Program-made: the position numbers and the translations under genes
In this document: piece by piece, positions 6,571 to 7,502 of the stretch
How the letters are laid out: every line of letters begins with the position of its first letter
Position numbering within the stretch: position 1 is the stretch's first letter
DNA from: an uncultured Salinimicrobium sp.
GTDB lineage: Bacteria; Bacteroidota; Bacteroidia; Flavobacteriales; Flavobacteriaceae
Assembly: GCA_946887025.1 (NCBI GenBank)
Contig: CAMPJY010000125.1
Span: forward strand, 1 to 7,502
Direction: 5' to 3'
DNA: 7,502 nucleotides
Notes under the pieces: model-generated
The model's database searches: none
Told to the model about the DNA's origin: nothing
The model's input: only the letters and a program-made list of their open reading frames with translations

Positions 6571-7499
6571 AGTTGCTTTATTTTCGAGGCCAGTAAATAA
6601 ATGACCGCCATTCTAATTGCCACCCCATTCTGAACCTGATCCAGAATAATGGCCTGATCAGAATCGGCGACCTCACTGGTAATCTCTACCCCCCTGTTAA
6701 TCGGACCCGGGTGCATTATAATGATTTTCTTTTCCAGGGAATCGAGCAGAGTCTTGTTCAGTCCAAAAAGTTGTATGTATTCTCGCGTACTGGGGAAATA
6801 ACTTATCTCCATCCGTTCATTCTGCACCCTCAGCATATTAGCCACATCACACCATTCGAGTGCCTTCCGAAGATTGGTCTCCACTTCAACACCCAATGAT
6901 TCAATGTACTTCGGAATAAGGGTCTTTGGTCCACACACTTTCACTTCCGCACCCTGTAATTTTAAGGCGAAAATATTGGAAAGGGCGACCCTGCTGTGCA
7001 GAATATCACCTACGATCACCACCTTTTTCCCCTGAACCTCTCCCAGCCGTTCCCGAATGGAATAAGAATCCAGCAAGGCCTGGGTGGGATGCTCATGTGC
7101 TCCATCTCCGGCATTGATGATACTGGCGTTGACATGTTTCGACAGGAATATTCCAGCCCCCGGATTCGGGTGACGCATCACCACCATATCCACTTTCATG
7201 GAGAGAATATTATTAACCGTGTCAATAAGGGTTTCTCCTTTTTTGACAGAAGAGGAGGCAGCAGAAAAATTTATAACATCGGCACTGAGCCGTTTTTCTG
7301 CCAACTCAAAAGAAAGTCGTGTCCTGGTGCTGTTCTCGAAAAAAAGATTTGCAATCGTTATATCCCTCAGGGACGGCACCTTTTTAATAGGACGGTTAAT
7401 TACTTCCTTAAAATGATCGGCAGTCTGAAAAATGAGTTCAATATCTTCTTTATTGAGATACTTGATTCCTAATAAATGATTGACACTTAACTCACTCAT
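6567..7499 (-). CDS. pyrB: Aspartate carbamoyltransferase catalytic chain
   Basis: This enzyme joins carbamoyl phosphate and L-aspartate to give N-carbamoyl-L-aspartate, the committed step of pyrimidine synthesis, in the cytoplasm. The 310-residue length is normal. Carbamoyl-phosphate ligands are seen in FFENSTRTR (S57, T58, R59, T60). S83 and K87 in SSVKKGET supply the loop from the neighbouring subunit. H137 and Q140 lie in HPTQALLD. The aspartate side has R170, R224 in RVQNER and the HPGPINRG loop at 263-270. All key residues are present. No pyrI follows, so the enzyme is probably an unregulated trimer of the Bacillus type, although pyrI could be elsewhere. The start ATG at 7499 gives the expected N-terminus (MSELSVNHLLGI). 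Only two bases lie beyond it, so promoter and leader are outside the window. In related genomes pyrR often precedes pyrB; that cannot be checked here. Its stop overlaps the next gene by ATGA. Confidence 0.96.
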   Translation of the reverse strand: MSELSVNHLLGIKYLNKEDIELIFQTADHFKEVINRPIKKVPSLRDITIANLFFENSTRTRLSFELAEKRLSADVINFSAASSSVKKGETLIDTVNNILSMKVDMVVMRHPNPGAGIFLSKHVNASIINAGDGAHEHPTQALLDSYSIRERLGEVQGKKVVIVGDILHSRVALSNIFALKLQGAEVKVCGPKTLIPKYIESLGVEVETNLRKALEWCDVANMLRVQNERMEISYFPSTREYIQLFGLNKTLLDSLEKKIIIMHPGPINRGVEITSEVADSDQAIILDQVQNGVAIRMAVIYLLASKIKQL

Positions 7500-7502
7500 A
7501 TG

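Noticed and set aside
6996..7472. 158-codon + strand open frame opposite pyrB, and similar long frames opposite rnz, the STAS-like gene and the CAP gene
   Set aside because: They lie antisense to genes with complete family motifs and show no domain of their own.

Overview
The window looks like chromosomal DNA of a gliding or surface-adhesive member of the Bacteroidota, most likely a marine-type Flavobacteriaceae. The evidence is a type IX secretion (T9SS) gliding-motility-associated C-terminal domain, a PorP/SprF-family barrel, a PorE-like OmpA protein, a TTG-N19-TAnnTTT promoter of the Bacteroidota sigma-70 type, and mostly absent Shine-Dalgarno sequences. The genus is an inference and cannot be fixed from the sequence alone.

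Left half, + strand (1-4270): a three-gene T9SS surface-protein module. The window opens inside a large repetitive adhesin. At least 3.6 copies of an exact 77-residue (231-bp) repeat are followed by an Ig-like domain and a type B T9SS sorting domain. Eleven bases later comes a PorP/SprF outer-membrane protein, and 15 bases after that a 622-residue protein with TPR, beta-propeller, carboxypeptidase-regulatory-like and OmpA peptidoglycan-binding domains. A strong intrinsic terminator closes the unit. The likely division of labour is that the adhesin is exported by the T9SS, the PorP/SprF barrel holds or guides it at the outer membrane, and the OmpA protein ties the assembly to peptidoglycan.

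Middle (4218-5252): a 316-bp gene-free gap holds two terminators facing each other. It is followed by a lone minus-strand CAP-domain lipoprotein gene with a recognisable promoter. The 215-bp gap between this gene and the next holds a perfect 16-bp palindrome and three copies of a GATGAAA motif.

Right half, minus strand (7499 to 5253): pyrB (aspartate carbamoyltransferase), a small STAS-like protein overlapping pyrB by ATGA, and rnz (ribonuclease Z). These are co-oriented and probably one transcript whose promoter lies beyond the right edge. The two halves are ordinary for the group. The least explained items are the STAS-like protein that lacks the usual phospho-acceptor serine and sits directly behind pyrB, the composition of the adhesin-barrel-anchor module, and the palindrome between rnz and the CAP gene.
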